From: an uncultured Verrucomicrobia subdivision 3 bacterium | GTDB lineage: Bacteria > Verrucomicrobiota > Verrucomicrobiia > Limisphaerales > UBA11358 | Assembly (NCBI GenBank): GCA_903872345.1 | Contig: CAIQKM010000159.1 | Location: 50,731 to 114,730, forward strand | DNA length: 64,000 nt | Direction of reading: 5' to 3' | Shown here: one piece after another, positions 36,338-45,566 of the stretch | Position numbering within the stretch: position 1 is the stretch's first letter | How the letters are laid out: every line of letters begins with the position of its first letter | Position numbers and translations under genes: made by a program | Notes under the pieces: generated by a model | What the model was told of the DNA's origin: nothing | Databases searched by the model: none | The model's input: the letters and a program-made list of their open reading frames with translations, nothing else

Positions 36338-36429
36338 TTTGGAGTTCCGCCTTTAGGCGGCGGGACGGCGGGGACCGGCTGAAGCCGGAACTCCGAACTT
36401 CCGGACCGCCTAAAGGCGGAACTCCAAAC
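36338..36429. repeat. REP cluster on the other side of the RAYT gene (three units)
   Basis: One unit faces right (36338-36361, GGAG plus TTCCGCC/GGCGG hairpin). Two are inverted (36376-36400 with GGCTGAAGCC, and 36405-36429). The arrangement mirrors the cluster at 35534-35631. Confidence 0.88.
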
Positions 36430-36465
36430 GGGAATTCGCCTTCACCGTCGAAGGTGTTGTGTACC

Positions 36466-37848
36466 TCAGCCCGAGGTCAGTCGCAGGGTGGCATCCAAGG
36501 GGGCGAGTTCGGTGAGTTCCTTCGCGCCGGTGGCGGCGCCGAGTTTTTGGAGGGTTTCGCCGGCGGGACGGACGCGGGATTCGTAGCTGCCGACGGCTTG
36601 GTTAAATGCTTTGTTGGCGGTTTCGAGGCCGCCCCGGATTTTTTCCAGATGTTCGGTAAAGGTGACGACGCGGGTGAAGAGGAGTTGCGCGGCTTCGGCG
36701 ATTTTTTGGGCGTTCTCGGTCTGGGCGTGTTGCTGCCAGCTCACGGCGACGGAGCGGAGCAGGGCGATCAAGGACGCGGGGGTGGCGAGCAGGATGCGCT
36801 TTTCGGCGGCCCAGATGATGAGGTCGCGGTCGCCTTCCAGCGCGGCGCTGAAAAGGGATTCGGCGGGGACGAACAGCACGACGTAGTCCAGCGCGTTGGG
36901 GAACTGGCTGGGGTAGTCGCGGTCGGCCAGGGCCTTGATGGTGGCTTTTAATTTGGCGGCGTGGGCGGTCAGGGAGTCGGCGCGTTTCACGGCGTCGGCG
37001 CTTTCGAGGGCGGTGAGAAAATCGAGGTCGGGCACCTTGGCATCCACGATGATGAAACGTTCGCCGGGCAGCCGGACGACGAGGTCGGGCTTCTTGTCCT
37101 CGGATTGCGACTGTTCGGTGAAGTCGCAATGGGCGCTCATGCCGGCGGCTTCCACGACGCGGCGCAAGGTTTCCTCACCCCAGCGGCCACGGGCCTGATT
37201 GGAGTGCAACACGAGGCGGAACTGTTGGGTTTCCTGCGCCAGCGTGGTGCTTTGCTGGGAGAGGAGTTCGAGCTGCTTTTTGACTTCGCCGAGGGTGGAG
37301 GATTGGGCGGCCGAACTCTGTTGCAGATTGCGCTGATAATTATCGAGCTGCTGTTTGAGCGGTTCAACCAAACCTTTGATCGCTTCCTGCCGCTGGGCGA
37401 GGTCGCCTTTGGCGGTTTCCTGAAATTTGCCAAAGCTTTGCTCGGCGAGGCGGAGGAATTCGGGGGCGGACTGTTTCAGGGCGTCGGCGCTGAGGGCTTT
37501 GAACGTGTCGCGGAGGTCGGCGAGGGCTTTTTCCTGGGCGGCCTTGGCGTCGGCCTGGGCCTGGGCATACAGTTCTTTCTGGCCGGCGAGCATTTTTTCG
37601 GCGGCGGACTGGTTGGCCTGGGCGGTGGCAAGGGCGGTCTGGCTTTGGGTCAACTGGTCGCGGGTGCGGGCGAGGTCGGTATCGCGCTGGGCGAGTTGCT
37701 GGCGGAGTTCGGTTTCGAGGCCGGCATTGGCGTTGGGGGCGGGCGCGGCGGGAGCGGTCGGCTGGCGGGTGCCGAGCAGCCAGCCGATGACAAGCCCGGC
37801 GCCGGCGCCGAGGGCGAGCGCGATGAGCAGTTGAACGAGGTTTGGCAT
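36466..37848 (-). CDS. rmuC: DNA recombination protein RmuC
   Basis: The protein has 460 aa. It has an N-terminal membrane helix (LVQLLIALALGAGAGLVIGW), a long coiled coil at ~45-215 rich in Ala/Gln/Leu, and a C-terminal RmuC nuclease-like domain. That domain shows RGRWGEETLRRVVEAAGM, KKPDLVVRLPGERFIIVDAK, YPSQFPNALDYVVLFVPAES and WAAEKRILLATPASLIALLR. RmuC limits inversions at short repeats. The gene follows ridA by nine bases, so the pair is probably an operon. Confidence 0.93.
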   Translation of the reverse strand: MPNLVQLLIALALGAGAGLVIGWLLGTRQPTAPAAPAPNANAGLETELRQQLAQRDTDLARTRDQLTQSQTALATAQANQSAAEKMLAGQKELYAQAQADAKAAQEKALADLRDTFKALSADALKQSAPEFLRLAEQSFGKFQETAKGDLAQRQEAIKGLVEPLKQQLDNYQRNLQQSSAAQSSTLGEVKKQLELLSQQSTTLAQETQQFRLVLHSNQARGRWGEETLRRVVEAAGMSAHCDFTEQSQSEDKKPDLVVRLPGERFIIVDAKVPDLDFLTALESADAVKRADSLTAHAAKLKATIKALADRDYPSQFPNALDYVVLFVPAESLFSAALEGDRDLIIWAAEKRILLATPASLIALLRSVAVSWQQHAQTENAQKIAEAAQLLFTRVVTFTEHLEKIRGGLETANKAFNQAVGSYESRVRPAGETLQKLGAATGAKELTELAPLDATLRLTSG

Positions 37849-37857
37849 GTGGACGGA

Positions 37858-38241
37858 TCAGAAATGGGCGATGATTTCAATTTCCACGTTCGCGCCCTTG
37901 GGCAGCGCGGCCACCTGGACGGTGGAGCGGGCCGGGAAATTTTCGGTGAAATATTTGGCGTACACTTCGTTCATGCCGGCGAAGTCGGCCAGGTTGGTCA
38001 TGAAGACGGTGCTTTTCACGACGTTGCTGAAGGTGAGGCCTTGGTCGTCCAGGATGGCTTTGACGTTTTGGAGGACGCGTTCGGTTTGGGCTTTGATGTC
38101 GCCGGTCACGAGGGTGCCATCCGCCGGATTCAGCGGGATTTGGCCGGCGGAGAACAGGAGGTCGCCGATGCGGACGGCGTGGTTGTAGGGGCCGACGGCG
38201 GCGGGTGAGTGGGCGGGTTTGATGATGGTTTTGTTTGCCAT
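37858..38241 (-). CDS. ridA: RidA family enamine/imine deaminase
   Basis: This is a cytosolic protein of 127 aa that hydrolyses reactive 2-aminoacrylate and related enamines. Seen are AVGPYNHAVRIGDLLFSAGQ, IPLNPADGTLV, the catalytic-Arg motif PARSTVQVAALPKGANVEIE and the C-terminal IIAHF. The start at 38241 gives MANKTII; a start at 38256 would add five residues. The stop is nine bases before the rmuC start. Confidence 0.93.
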   Translation of the reverse strand: MANKTIIKPAHSPAAVGPYNHAVRIGDLLFSAGQIPLNPADGTLVTGDIKAQTERVLQNVKAILDDQGLTFSNVVKSTVFMTNLADFAGMNEVYAKYFTENFPARSTVQVAALPKGANVEIEIIAHF

Positions 38242-38334
38242 AAATTTGTGGTGCAAGGTCTAGCGGCTTTGCGGGGTTTGGTCAAGGAATCCGTTGGCGG
38301 CAAGGAGCGCACGGGCGCATCTTGAGGCTCCTGT

Positions 38335-38503
38335 AGTGTAGCGGCAGGCATCCGTGCCGGCGGTGGAGGGCGGCAGCTGGCCGCCCGGGGAGAACCGTAA
38401 AATTGCCCGGCCCATGGTGAATAACCAGCCGCTGGTGCTTGCGATATCATTGCCGCCGGGCTAGAAGCACCGGTTCTACGGCAGGCTAGATGCCCGCCGC
38501 TAC
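38335..38503. repeat. GTAG-headed foldback element
   Basis: The left end is GTAGCGGCAGGCATCCGTGC and the right end, inverted, is GGCTAGATGCCCGCCGCTAC. Inner hairpins such as TTGCCCGGC / GCCGGGC are present. The GTAG foot resembles a REP pair, but of a different family from the RAYT-linked one. Confidence 0.65.
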
Positions 38504-38538
38504 GGGGCGGTGGCAGGATGCGCGCGGACTGCTTTTCG

Positions 38539-39216
38539 TCACGGATAGATGCGGGTTTTGCCGCCGACATCGCGCAGGGTGGGTTCGGGGGCGGGTTTGG
38601 GCCACGGATTGTCCGGGCCGTCTTCGCGGTCCAGCAGGCGGATTTGATTATAAAAGACGGATGAACCGGCATCGGCCAAGGCATCCGCATTGGCGCCTTC
38701 AAGGGTCAGAATGCCATTGCTGCCGGTGGAGGCGACCAGAGGCCGGGCGGGAACGGGCGGGCGGTTGACGTGGAATTGACAATGCTCCATTACGCGGCCG
38801 CCCATTTGCAGAGCCACCTCATAGGTGCCGGCAGCGGTGAGGTTCAAAGGCTGGGCCAGAACCTTGCCCGGGGGAATATAAACTTCCCGGGAGATCAAAG
38901 GCTGGTCCGCAGCGGGGCCGGTCAAATCGAGGGTTACGGTGGCGCGGTCGTAGCCGTTCACGACAATCACGGGTATTTCGCCGGCAGCAAAGCTGGTTTG
39001 CCGGTCGGCGAGGTGAACCGGCTGGTCAAGGGTTTCAAACCCGGCCGGCAACACCGTGGCATAAAGTCCGCGCGTTGCCATGGTCACGAGGCCGTGGCTG
39101 ACGCAACCGGCGAGCAGGAGGGGGGCGAGGAGAAGGGTCAAGTTTCGGAGCACCCCTCGGACCGGGTTGGCACCGGAGTCTTTCAGTTTAACCTGAGGTG
39201 GTTGCGCGCGGTTCAT
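38539..39216 (-). CDS. Hypothetical lipoprotein
   Basis: From ATG 39216 the product has 225 aa. A basic stretch is followed by a hydrophobic segment that ends in the lipobox LLLAGC. The mature part is beta-rich with VIVVNGYDRATVTLDLTG, YIPPGKVLAQPLNLTAAG and YEVALQMGG, which looks like an Ig-like or beta-sandwich fold. No family is recognised. The C-terminus is Pro-rich. It is the only minus-strand gene in its immediate surroundings after ridA. Confidence 0.65.
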   Translation of the reverse strand: MNRAQPPQVKLKDSGANPVRGVLRNLTLLLAPLLLAGCVSHGLVTMATRGLYATVLPAGFETLDQPVHLADRQTSFAAGEIPVIVVNGYDRATVTLDLTGPAADQPLISREVYIPPGKVLAQPLNLTAAGTYEVALQMGGRVMEHCQFHVNRPPVPARPLVASTGSNGILTLEGANADALADAGSSVFYNQIRLLDREDGPDNPWPKPAPEPTLRDVGGKTRIYP

Positions 39217-39789
39217 GTCGTGCCAATGTTTCGGTGCGGCCGACAAGATGAAGGGTGCGGGTCCGGATTGCAAGTAGTTGAATCGTAAAACTTAACCGCC
39301 AGCGAGAATAAGGGGAATGGGGTGAAAATTCGGTTTCACGAGGACCGGGTCAATTGGGCGATGACCCGGTCCGGTCGTGAACGAGTGGGTGATACGTCCG
39401 CAGGCCCTGCGCCTCCTTACGCAGCTTTGGCGCAGGCGACCGGCTGGTCGCCTGACAGTTGCGGGCATACCTCCACACAGCGGGACCGTCAGGCCAACGG
39501 GAAGTACGCACCGGAGCGACGGGAAAATGAAAGGTCAACCTTGAAGCCGGGATTTGATCCATGGATGAGGGCAGGGGGAGCAACATGGTTGGGGTTCAAG
39601 GTGGTGAAAAATTCAAGGCTAAGGCCGTGAAGAGCCGGGGCGGGGCAGGGGACGAATCCAGCGTGGCGCGAGCCGCGAAAACCACAAACGCCAGCCATAA
39701 GGCAGGACCGGGGGATTCATGAAAGTCACTATTTCAAACATTGGTCGGGCTGGCAACCGCATAAATATGCGGTAGGGAGGAAATTCTCA
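39217..39789. other. Intergenic region with hairpins, no supported gene
   Basis: A perfect 11-base inverted repeat, GGACCGGGTCA with TGACCCGGTCC, lies at 39342-39372. A second hairpin, AGGCGACC with GGTCGCCT, lies at 39433-39452. A frame at 39322-39630 is open but has no start signal or domain. The last bases hold a strong ribosome binding site for the kinase gene. Confidence 0.5.
39342..39372. repeat. Perfect 11-base inverted repeat
   Basis: The arms are at 39342-39352 and 39362-39372 with a nine-base loop. There is no T run. It may be a REP unit or an operator. Confidence 0.6.
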
Positions 39790-41253
39790 ATGCCGCTTGT
39801 GCCGGGCACCGGTCGGCGGCATACTTTTTTCATGCCCCGTTTCGTTGCCTTGGCCGTTGGCTGGTTGCTGGCGCTCCTGCTTTGTCCGCCGGCGCGCGCC
39901 ACCATTTTGTGGAGCGACCCGGGTTCGCGGGTGATCCATCTGGCGGCGACGGGCTCGGATATTTTGGGGGGCAAGGTGAAGCGGGACGGCCAGGCCAGCG
40001 ATGTGCTGTTCTTCAAGTTTCATGTGGATCCGCTTTCGGATGTTTCCAACGAGCCGTACCTGGCTTTGTTTCAACTGGTGGAAACCAATCAGTTCCGGCT
40101 GGGGGTGGGCAATGCGCTGGAGGCGTGGGGCTATTCGGCGGCGTACACTTCGGAGACCGGGCCGTCCAACCGGCTGGCCGGCGAATACAATCTGCGTTCG
40201 GCGCACCCGGAAGCCTCGCGGCTGGGGGAGTTTCAGCCCTACGAACTGCCGAATCATAATCACGACAAGACGATTGTTTTCCGGGTGCAATACATTCCCG
40301 GGGCGGATGCGATGGTGACGGTGTGGCTGGATCCGAATCTGACGCACGGGGCCACGGCGGAAAACCAGCCGGAAAGCATCACGACCAAGTTCAAGGCGAA
40401 CGCGTGTTTTGACGAGATCCGGCTGCGGCATGACGGCGGCGGCAACGGTTGGGGTTTTAGCGACATGGCAGTGGCGACGTCGTTTAACGATTTTGTGGTG
40501 GTGTATTTCTGGCAGACGTGGTGGTTTGACGGGGGGCTGGCGCTGTTTATTTTGGGCAGCGTGATTTTTACGGTGCGGGTGTGGGAGAAACGGAAGTTTC
40601 AGCTCCAGTTGCAGCGGATGGAAAAGCAGCATGCACTGGAGCAGGAACGCACGCGCATCGCCCAGGATTTGCATGATGAACTGGGGTCGCTGCTGACGCG
40701 CATTTCATTGCTGGGCGGGCTGTTGCAGGCGGACCGGCACAATCCGGCGCAGGTGGAGGTGCATGCGGAGAAGATTGCGCAATCGGCGGATCAGACGGTG
40801 CTGGCGCTGGAGGAGATTGTGTGGGCGGTGCGGCCGGGGAGTGACACCCTCCAGAGCCTGGTGGATTATCTGGTGCATTTTGCGAACGAAACCTTTTCGG
40901 CCGGAAACACGCGCTGCCGGCTGGATTTTCCGCCGGATTTGCCGGTTCAGGCGCTGCCGCCGGATGTGCGGCACAACATTTTCCTGATTGGCAAAGAGGC
41001 GCTGACGAATGTGTTGAAACATTCCCGGGCGGCGGTGGTGAATTTTCAGATCAAGGTGGCGGACCGGGAGTTGGTGATGGTGATTGCGGATGACGGGCGG
41101 GGGTTCGATCTGGCGGCGGCGGCGACCAACGGGCGGCACAACGGGCTGGTGAACATGCGCCGGCGGGCGGAGGCGGTGGGCGGGCAACTGACGTTTATCA
41201 CGAAGCCGGGCCAGGGGGCGCGGGTGGAGTTTCGGGTGAAATTTCCGGGGTGA
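39790..41253 (+). CDS. Sensor histidine kinase with exported lectin-like sensor domain
   Basis: The protein has 487 aa. The N-terminus includes a signal-like helix (FVALAVGWLLALLLCPP) followed by an exported domain at ~40-245. It contains MVTVWLDPNLT and FDEIRLRHDGGG, a pattern common in ConA/LamG-like folds. A membrane helix lies at ~252-268, then a HisKA_3 domain with the phospho-His in RIAQDLHDELGSLLTRISL. A HATPase domain shows LTNVLKHSRAAVV and IADDGRGFD. A GGAGG sequence nine bases before ATG 39790 decides the start over ATG 39832. The response regulator gene follows after 116 bases, and the alpha-glucan genes come next. Confidence 0.87.
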   Translation: MPLVPGTGRRHTFFMPRFVALAVGWLLALLLCPPARATILWSDPGSRVIHLAATGSDILGGKVKRDGQASDVLFFKFHVDPLSDVSNEPYLALFQLVETNQFRLGVGNALEAWGYSAAYTSETGPSNRLAGEYNLRSAHPEASRLGEFQPYELPNHNHDKTIVFRVQYIPGADAMVTVWLDPNLTHGATAENQPESITTKFKANACFDEIRLRHDGGGNGWGFSDMAVATSFNDFVVVYFWQTWWFDGGLALFILGSVIFTVRVWEKRKFQLQLQRMEKQHALEQERTRIAQDLHDELGSLLTRISLLGGLLQADRHNPAQVEVHAEKIAQSADQTVLALEEIVWAVRPGSDTLQSLVDYLVHFANETFSAGNTRCRLDFPPDLPVQALPPDVRHNIFLIGKEALTNVLKHSRAAVVNFQIKVADRELVMVIADDGRGFDLAAAATNGRHNGLVNMRRRAEAVGGQLTFITKPGQGARVEFRVKFPG

Positions 41254-41269
41254 AAGCCCAGACTGGGGA

Positions 41270-41297
41270 AACATCCAACATCCAACATCCAACATCC
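41270..41297 (+). repeat. Heptamer tract, four perfect AACATCC units
   Basis: Four identical 7-base units lie between the sensor kinase and its response regulator. Related tracts lie at 2528-2562 and 48484-48518. Confidence 0.88.
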
Positions 41298-41369
41298 AAT
41301 TTTTCCGCCACAGTTTCGTGATTGAACCGGTGATTATAAAATTCTAGTTTTACTCTACTTCCCAAAATT

Positions 41370-41996
41370 ATGCAGATCAAAGTTGCCATTGTAGATGATG
41401 ATGAGGGCATCCTGGCCAGCCTGTCGGCGCTGATTGAGCGCGCGCCGGGCTACAAGCTGGCGGGCGGGTATGCCAATGCGGAGACGGCGTTGAAGGAGAT
41501 TCCCAAGGCGCTGCCGGACGTGGTGCTGATGGATATCAACCTGCCCGGGATGAAGGGATATGAATGTGTGCGCCAGCTCAAGGCGGCGCATCCGGAAGTG
41601 CAGTTCATGATGCTGACGGTGTATGAGGACAGCGACTCGTTGTTCAATTCCCTGCGGGCGGGGGCGAGCGGCTATCTGCTGAAGCGCACGGCGTCGGCGC
41701 GGCTGCTGGAGGCGATCCGCGATGTGTTTGACGGGGGGTCGCCGATGACGCCGCAGTTGGCGCGGCGGGTGGTGAGTTTCTTTTCCAAACCGACCGGGGC
41801 GGCCTCGCCGCTGGCCAAGCTGACGCCGGCGGAACGCGAATTTCTGGATCAACTGGCGAACGGCTATGCTTACAAGGAAATCGCCGATCGCATGAACATC
41901 AGCATTGATACGGTGCGCAGTTATGTGCGGACGGTGTATGAAAAACTGCACGTCCACTCCCGCACGGAGGCGGTGGTGAAATACTTGCGGGGATAA
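41370..41996 (+). CDS. NarL/FixJ-family response regulator
   Basis: The protein has 208 aa. The receiver domain begins KVAIVDDDEGILASLSALIE, has the phospho-Asp in VVLMDINLPGMKG, and the conserved Lys in YLLKRTASARLL. A LuxR-type helix-turn-helix follows: LTPAEREFLDQLANGYAYKE, IADRMNISIDTVRSYVRTVY. It pairs with the HisKA_3 kinase directly upstream. The likely targets are the glucan genes downstream, but no binding site is visible. Confidence 0.93.
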   Translation: MQIKVAIVDDDEGILASLSALIERAPGYKLAGGYANAETALKEIPKALPDVVLMDINLPGMKGYECVRQLKAAHPEVQFMMLTVYEDSDSLFNSLRAGASGYLLKRTASARLLEAIRDVFDGGSPMTPQLARRVVSFFSKPTGAASPLAKLTPAEREFLDQLANGYAYKEIADRMNISIDTVRSYVRTVYEKLHVHSRTEAVVKYLRG

Positions 41997-42158
41997 GCGG
42001 CAGGCATTATCGGCCTGATTTTACAGGGTTTTTTGCCGATCGGCTCCCGGCCGGAGGCTTACCGCACAAAGATGCGATAGGCGGCTGACGCGGGGATGCT
42101 ATGTTGAAGACACAATCCGTTACCCAAATCATCTAATCAATACCCGTCATCAATTGTC

Positions 42159-44552
42159 ATGAAAACGTTCCAACCGATATCAACACTCATCAGGGCCTGC
42201 CTATTCCCGGCGCTGGCCGCCGGGGCGGTCTTACTATGCGGGCCGCAGGCATTGGCCATCAACTTTGCCGGCAACGGCAACACCGGTTTCGGTGGTGACA
42301 TTGGCAACGGGGTGCTGACCCTGACCGATGACGGCACCAACATTCACGGTTCAATCACGGCGGGCCAAGGCGGCAATATGTACAACACCCTGGTCATTTA
42401 TGTGGATACCGGCGCGGGTGGCGGTTTCAGCGACACGTCCAGTTTTAACGACCAGAACGACGCGTTGCGCATCGGCATTTCCGGGGTGAGCGGCCAGGGG
42501 CGCAGCTTGTTGACGTTTACGAACGGTTTTGCGCCGCAGTATGCAATTGCGCTGGGACCGAACACGGCAAGTTTTGGCGGGGTCTGGCAACTGGCGAGCG
42601 GCAATGGCAACAGTCTGAACTATGTGACGAGCGCCAATTTGAGCCCCACGGGAACCTCGGCCGGAAATCCCTTCACCTTTTCGTTTCCCGCGTCGGCACT
42701 GGGGCTGACGGCCGGATCGCAGCATACCATCAAGCTGCTGGGCACCTACATTTCCAGCAGCGCTTACCGTTCCACGGAAGCCATCGCGGGCAATGTGTTT
42801 GGTGTTTATGGGCAGGGTTGGAGCGCCTTTTTGCAGACGGCGTACGCGAACTACACGTTTGCCCAGGCAACCACGCCGTCGTATCCGGTGACGTTTCAAG
42901 TGGACATGAGCGCGCAAATTGCGAGCGGCGCGTTCAATCCGAACAATGGCGACACGGTCTATGCCGCCGGTTCGTTCCAGACCAATGCATGGTCGGGCTT
43001 CCAGTTGAGCCCGTCGTCCGGGAATACCAACATTTACGTGGGCACTTATCAGGACCAGGATCCGCTGGGCACCGGCGAGCAGTTCAAATTCAAGTTCAAC
43101 AGCGTGGCCAATGCCAATTCGACGTGGGAAGGCGTGGACAACCGCCCGTTCACCCTGGCCACCAGCCAGACGCTGGCCGTGGTTTATTTTGACGATGTGT
43201 ATCCGACTCCCAGCGCGACGACCAATAATCTGCAATTCAGCATTGATATGGGACCGCAGATTTATCTGGGACATTTCAATCCGGCGAACGGCGACACCAT
43301 TCAGGTGCTGGGCACGGTGGAAAATCCCAAGTGGACGGCGGGCGGGTTTATTCTGACCAACAATCCCACCAGCAGCGCCTCGAACATTTATTCGGGCGGC
43401 ATCGCGGATGGCAACTACCCCGGTTCGTATGAAAATTACAAGTTTGTGATCGTGCCGGGCGCGGGCGGCGGCAACAACTACGAATCCGGCAACAACCGAA
43501 TTTTCTTCACGCCGACGGCTCCGGCCAGCCCGTACGTCTTCCCGCTGGCCTATTTCAACGGTGTGAGCAATGTTTACGCCACGCCCATCACCTTTCAGGT
43601 GGACATGACGGCGCCGCTGGCGGCCGGCTCGTTTAATCCCGGGAACGGTGACACCGTGACGGCGGCGGGCACTTTCCAGACCAATACCTGGACGGCCGGC
43701 ATATTCTTGCTGACAAACAATCCCACGGGCACGAATCCCAACCTATATGTTGGCACCTACATTGACCACAACCAGCCCGGCACGGGCGAGCAATACAAAT
43801 TCCAGATTGTCAGCGGCGGCACCACCACGTGGGAAAGCGTGGGCAACCACACGTTCCTGCTGGGCTCCACGGCGCAAACTCTGCCGGCTTTGTACTGGAA
43901 CGGAGTGGATCCGAAAAACATCCTGCTGACGCCGACCACGGTCACCTTTACGGTGAACATGACGAATGCGGTGGATGTGTTTGGCAATCCGTTTGACCCG
44001 GTCAATGATCTGGTGATGGTGGATGGTGATTTCAGCAATCCGCAATGGCCGGTGATGAACAACGCCACGGATCCGCTGATCAGCAGCGACTACGGCACCA
44101 ATGTGCTGGCGAACAACCCGGTGGGCAGTCTGCTGTACAGCGGTACGTTCACGATTCCGGCGGGGAATCCGCTGCAGGTGACCTACAAGTACGGCATCTA
44201 TCATTATACCTCGTCCATCAATACCAATGTGGACAATGAGGCGGGTTTTGCCCTGAACCATACCCGGTGGATCCGGGCGGATGGCTCGTACACCTTCCCG
44301 CTGGACAAGTTCGGCATTCAACGCACGAATCTGTCGGCAGCCGCCGAGATTTCGTTTGGCAATCTGGCGATCTGGCCGGCGGCGGGCGGACATTTGCCCA
44401 TCACCTGGCTGGGCCGTCCAGGCGTACATTTGCAGTATAAGACCAATCTGGTCGGCGGCGCGTGGCAGGATTTGAACGCCACGGATGGCACGAGTTCCAA
44501 CAGTTGGTCGCAGACTGCGGCCCCGGCCTTCTTCCGGCTGGTGAATCCGTAA
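42159..44552 (+). CDS. Secreted protein with four starch-binding-like repeats
   Basis: The protein has 797 aa with a signal peptide ending PQALA. Residues ~30-235 form a first domain with VYVDTG-type edges ([18 protein letters not shown]). Four repeats of about 115 residues start near 243, 355, 476 and 594. They begin [50 protein letters not shown] and [10 protein letters not shown], and end with YKF-type strands. This pattern is that of CBM20/CBM48-like beta-sandwiches. The C-terminal ~75 residues are a domain common on Verrucomicrobial secreted proteins. It has no catalytic domain. It is probably a glucan-capture protein, like SusE/SusF in role; that is inference from the GH13 and transporter genes that follow. 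Confidence 0.72.
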   Translation: MKTFQPISTLIRACLFPALAAGAVLLCGPQALAINFAGNGNTGFGGDIGNGVLTLTDDGTNIHGSITAGQGGNMYNTLVIYVDTGAGGGFSDTSSFNDQNDALRIGISGVSGQGRSLLTFTNGFAPQYAIALGPNTASFGGVWQLASGNGNSLNYVTSANLSPTGTSAGNPFTFSFPASALGLTAGSQHTIKLLGTYISSSAYRSTEAIAGNVFGVYGQGWSAFLQTAYANYTFAQATTPSYPVTFQVDMSAQIASGAFNPNNGDTVYAAGSFQTNAWSGFQLSPSSGNTNIYVGTYQDQDPLGTGEQFKFKFNSVANANSTWEGVDNRPFTLATSQTLAVVYFDDVYPTPSATTNNLQFSIDMGPQIYLGHFNPANGDTIQVLGTVENPKWTAGGFILTNNPTSSASNIYSGGIADGNYPGSYENYKFVIVPGAGGGNNYESGNNRIFFTPTAPASPYVFPLAYFNGVSNVYATPITFQVDMTAPLAAGSFNPGNGDTVTAAGTFQTNTWTAGIFLLTNNPTGTNPNLYVGTYIDHNQPGTGEQYKFQIVSGGTTTWESVGNHTFLLGSTAQTLPALYWNGVDPKNILLTPTTVTFTVNMTNAVDVFGNPFDPVNDLVMVDGDFSNPQWPVMNNATDPLISSDYGTNVLANNPVGSLLYSGTFTIPAGNPLQVTYKYGIYHYTSSINTNVDNEAGFALNHTRWIRADGSYTFPLDKFGIQRTNLSAAAEISFGNLAIWPAAGGHLPITWLGRPGVHLQYKTNLVGGAWQDLNATDGTSSNSWSQTAAPAFFRLVNP

Positions 44553-44604
44553 TTCGATTGCAGCGCCGGTTTGGGCGCCACGCCCAAACCGGCAACCATT
44601 CAAA

Positions 44605-45474
44605 ATGAAAATTAAACTACAGAGCGGTGTTTCCAGCCGGATCCGGCGCGGGTTTACGTTGATTGAGCTGCTGGTGGTGATCGCGATCATTGCGATTCTG
44701 GCGGCGATGCTGCTGCCGGCGCTGGCGGCCGCCAAGCGGAAGGCGCAGGCGATCAGCTGCATGAACAATTACAAGCAACTGACGCTGGCCTGGCACATGT
44801 ATGCCAATGATTTTGGCGACAATCTGGCGTTTAATTCGGACAAGCACGCCAGCGCGGCGGGGGCGGTGGGCAACATCAGTTGGGTGTACAGTTCGGCCTC
44901 GTCCGATCTGGACTGGACCACGGCCGGGTATAACACAAATGTGCAGTTCATCATCAATGACCAGCTTTCCTCCATGGGCGACTATGTGGCCAAGGCGACG
45001 CCGATTTACCATTGTCCGGCCGACTATTATCTGAGTCCCGCCCAGCATGGCGCAGGCTGGCAATATCGCGACCGCAGTTGCGCCATGAACGGCGCCATCG
45101 GCGGCGGCATCAAGTATTTCGCGGGTCAAAGCTGGTTTTACAACGTCAAAAAGTTTTCTGATTTTCACACTCCGGGGCCAACCGATTCGTGGCTGTTCAC
45201 GGATGAGCATCCGGACAGCAATGATGACGGCGCATTTTATGTGGATCCGACTTACAAGGGAGGGGGCAGCCAGTTCATTGAGTTGCCCGGGAGCAACCAT
45301 GGCGGCGCCTGCGGGGTGGCTTTTGCCGACGGTCATGCGGAAATGCATAAATGGCAGATGACGCCCGTGCCGGTGACCTACGTGGCCTATGCAACGCAGG
45401 GTTATGCGGTGTCGGCGGGTTCGGCCGCGAGCCAGGATCTGACTTGGTTTGCCCAGCATACGCCGCTCAACTGA
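44605..45474 (+). CDS. Prepilin-like protein with H-X9-DG motif (DUF1559)
   Basis: The protein has 289 aa. A type IV prepilin signal, [20 protein letters not shown], is at residues ~14-33, with the cleavage Gly before Phe. The C-terminal part has [19 protein letters not shown], the H-X9-DG type motif. Such proteins are greatly expanded in Verrucomicrobiota and Planctomycetes as pseudopilins of unknown role. Its place inside a glucan locus suggests surface assembly or secretion of the neighbouring enzymes, but this is inference. Confidence 0.9.
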   Translation: MKIKLQSGVSSRIRRGFTLIELLVVIAIIAILAAMLLPALAAAKRKAQAISCMNNYKQLTLAWHMYANDFGDNLAFNSDKHASAAGAVGNISWVYSSASSDLDWTTAGYNTNVQFIINDQLSSMGDYVAKATPIYHCPADYYLSPAQHGAGWQYRDRSCAMNGAIGGGIKYFAGQSWFYNVKKFSDFHTPGPTDSWLFTDEHPDSNDDGAFYVDPTYKGGGSQFIELPGSNHGGACGVAFADGHAEMHKWQMTPVPVTYVAYATQGYAVSAGSAASQDLTWFAQHTPLN

Positions 45475-45566
45475 GCGGCGGATTTCCAGGGGCGGTTTAC
45501 CATGTTTAATCTTCAATCACATGCTCATGCGATTGTCGTGCTTGGGCGGAAGGGTTATTTATTCTC

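Noticed and set aside
36310..36951. 213-codon plus-strand frame
   Set aside because: It starts in REP units and continues antisense to rmuC; Gly-rich shadow.
39322..39630. 102-codon plus-strand frame before the sensor kinase
   Set aside because: No start signal, no domain, and it crosses two perfect hairpins.
41046..41410. Minus-strand frames with LDVGCWMLDV-like peptides
   Set aside because: The peptide is only the translation of AACATCC heptamer repeats read in reverse.
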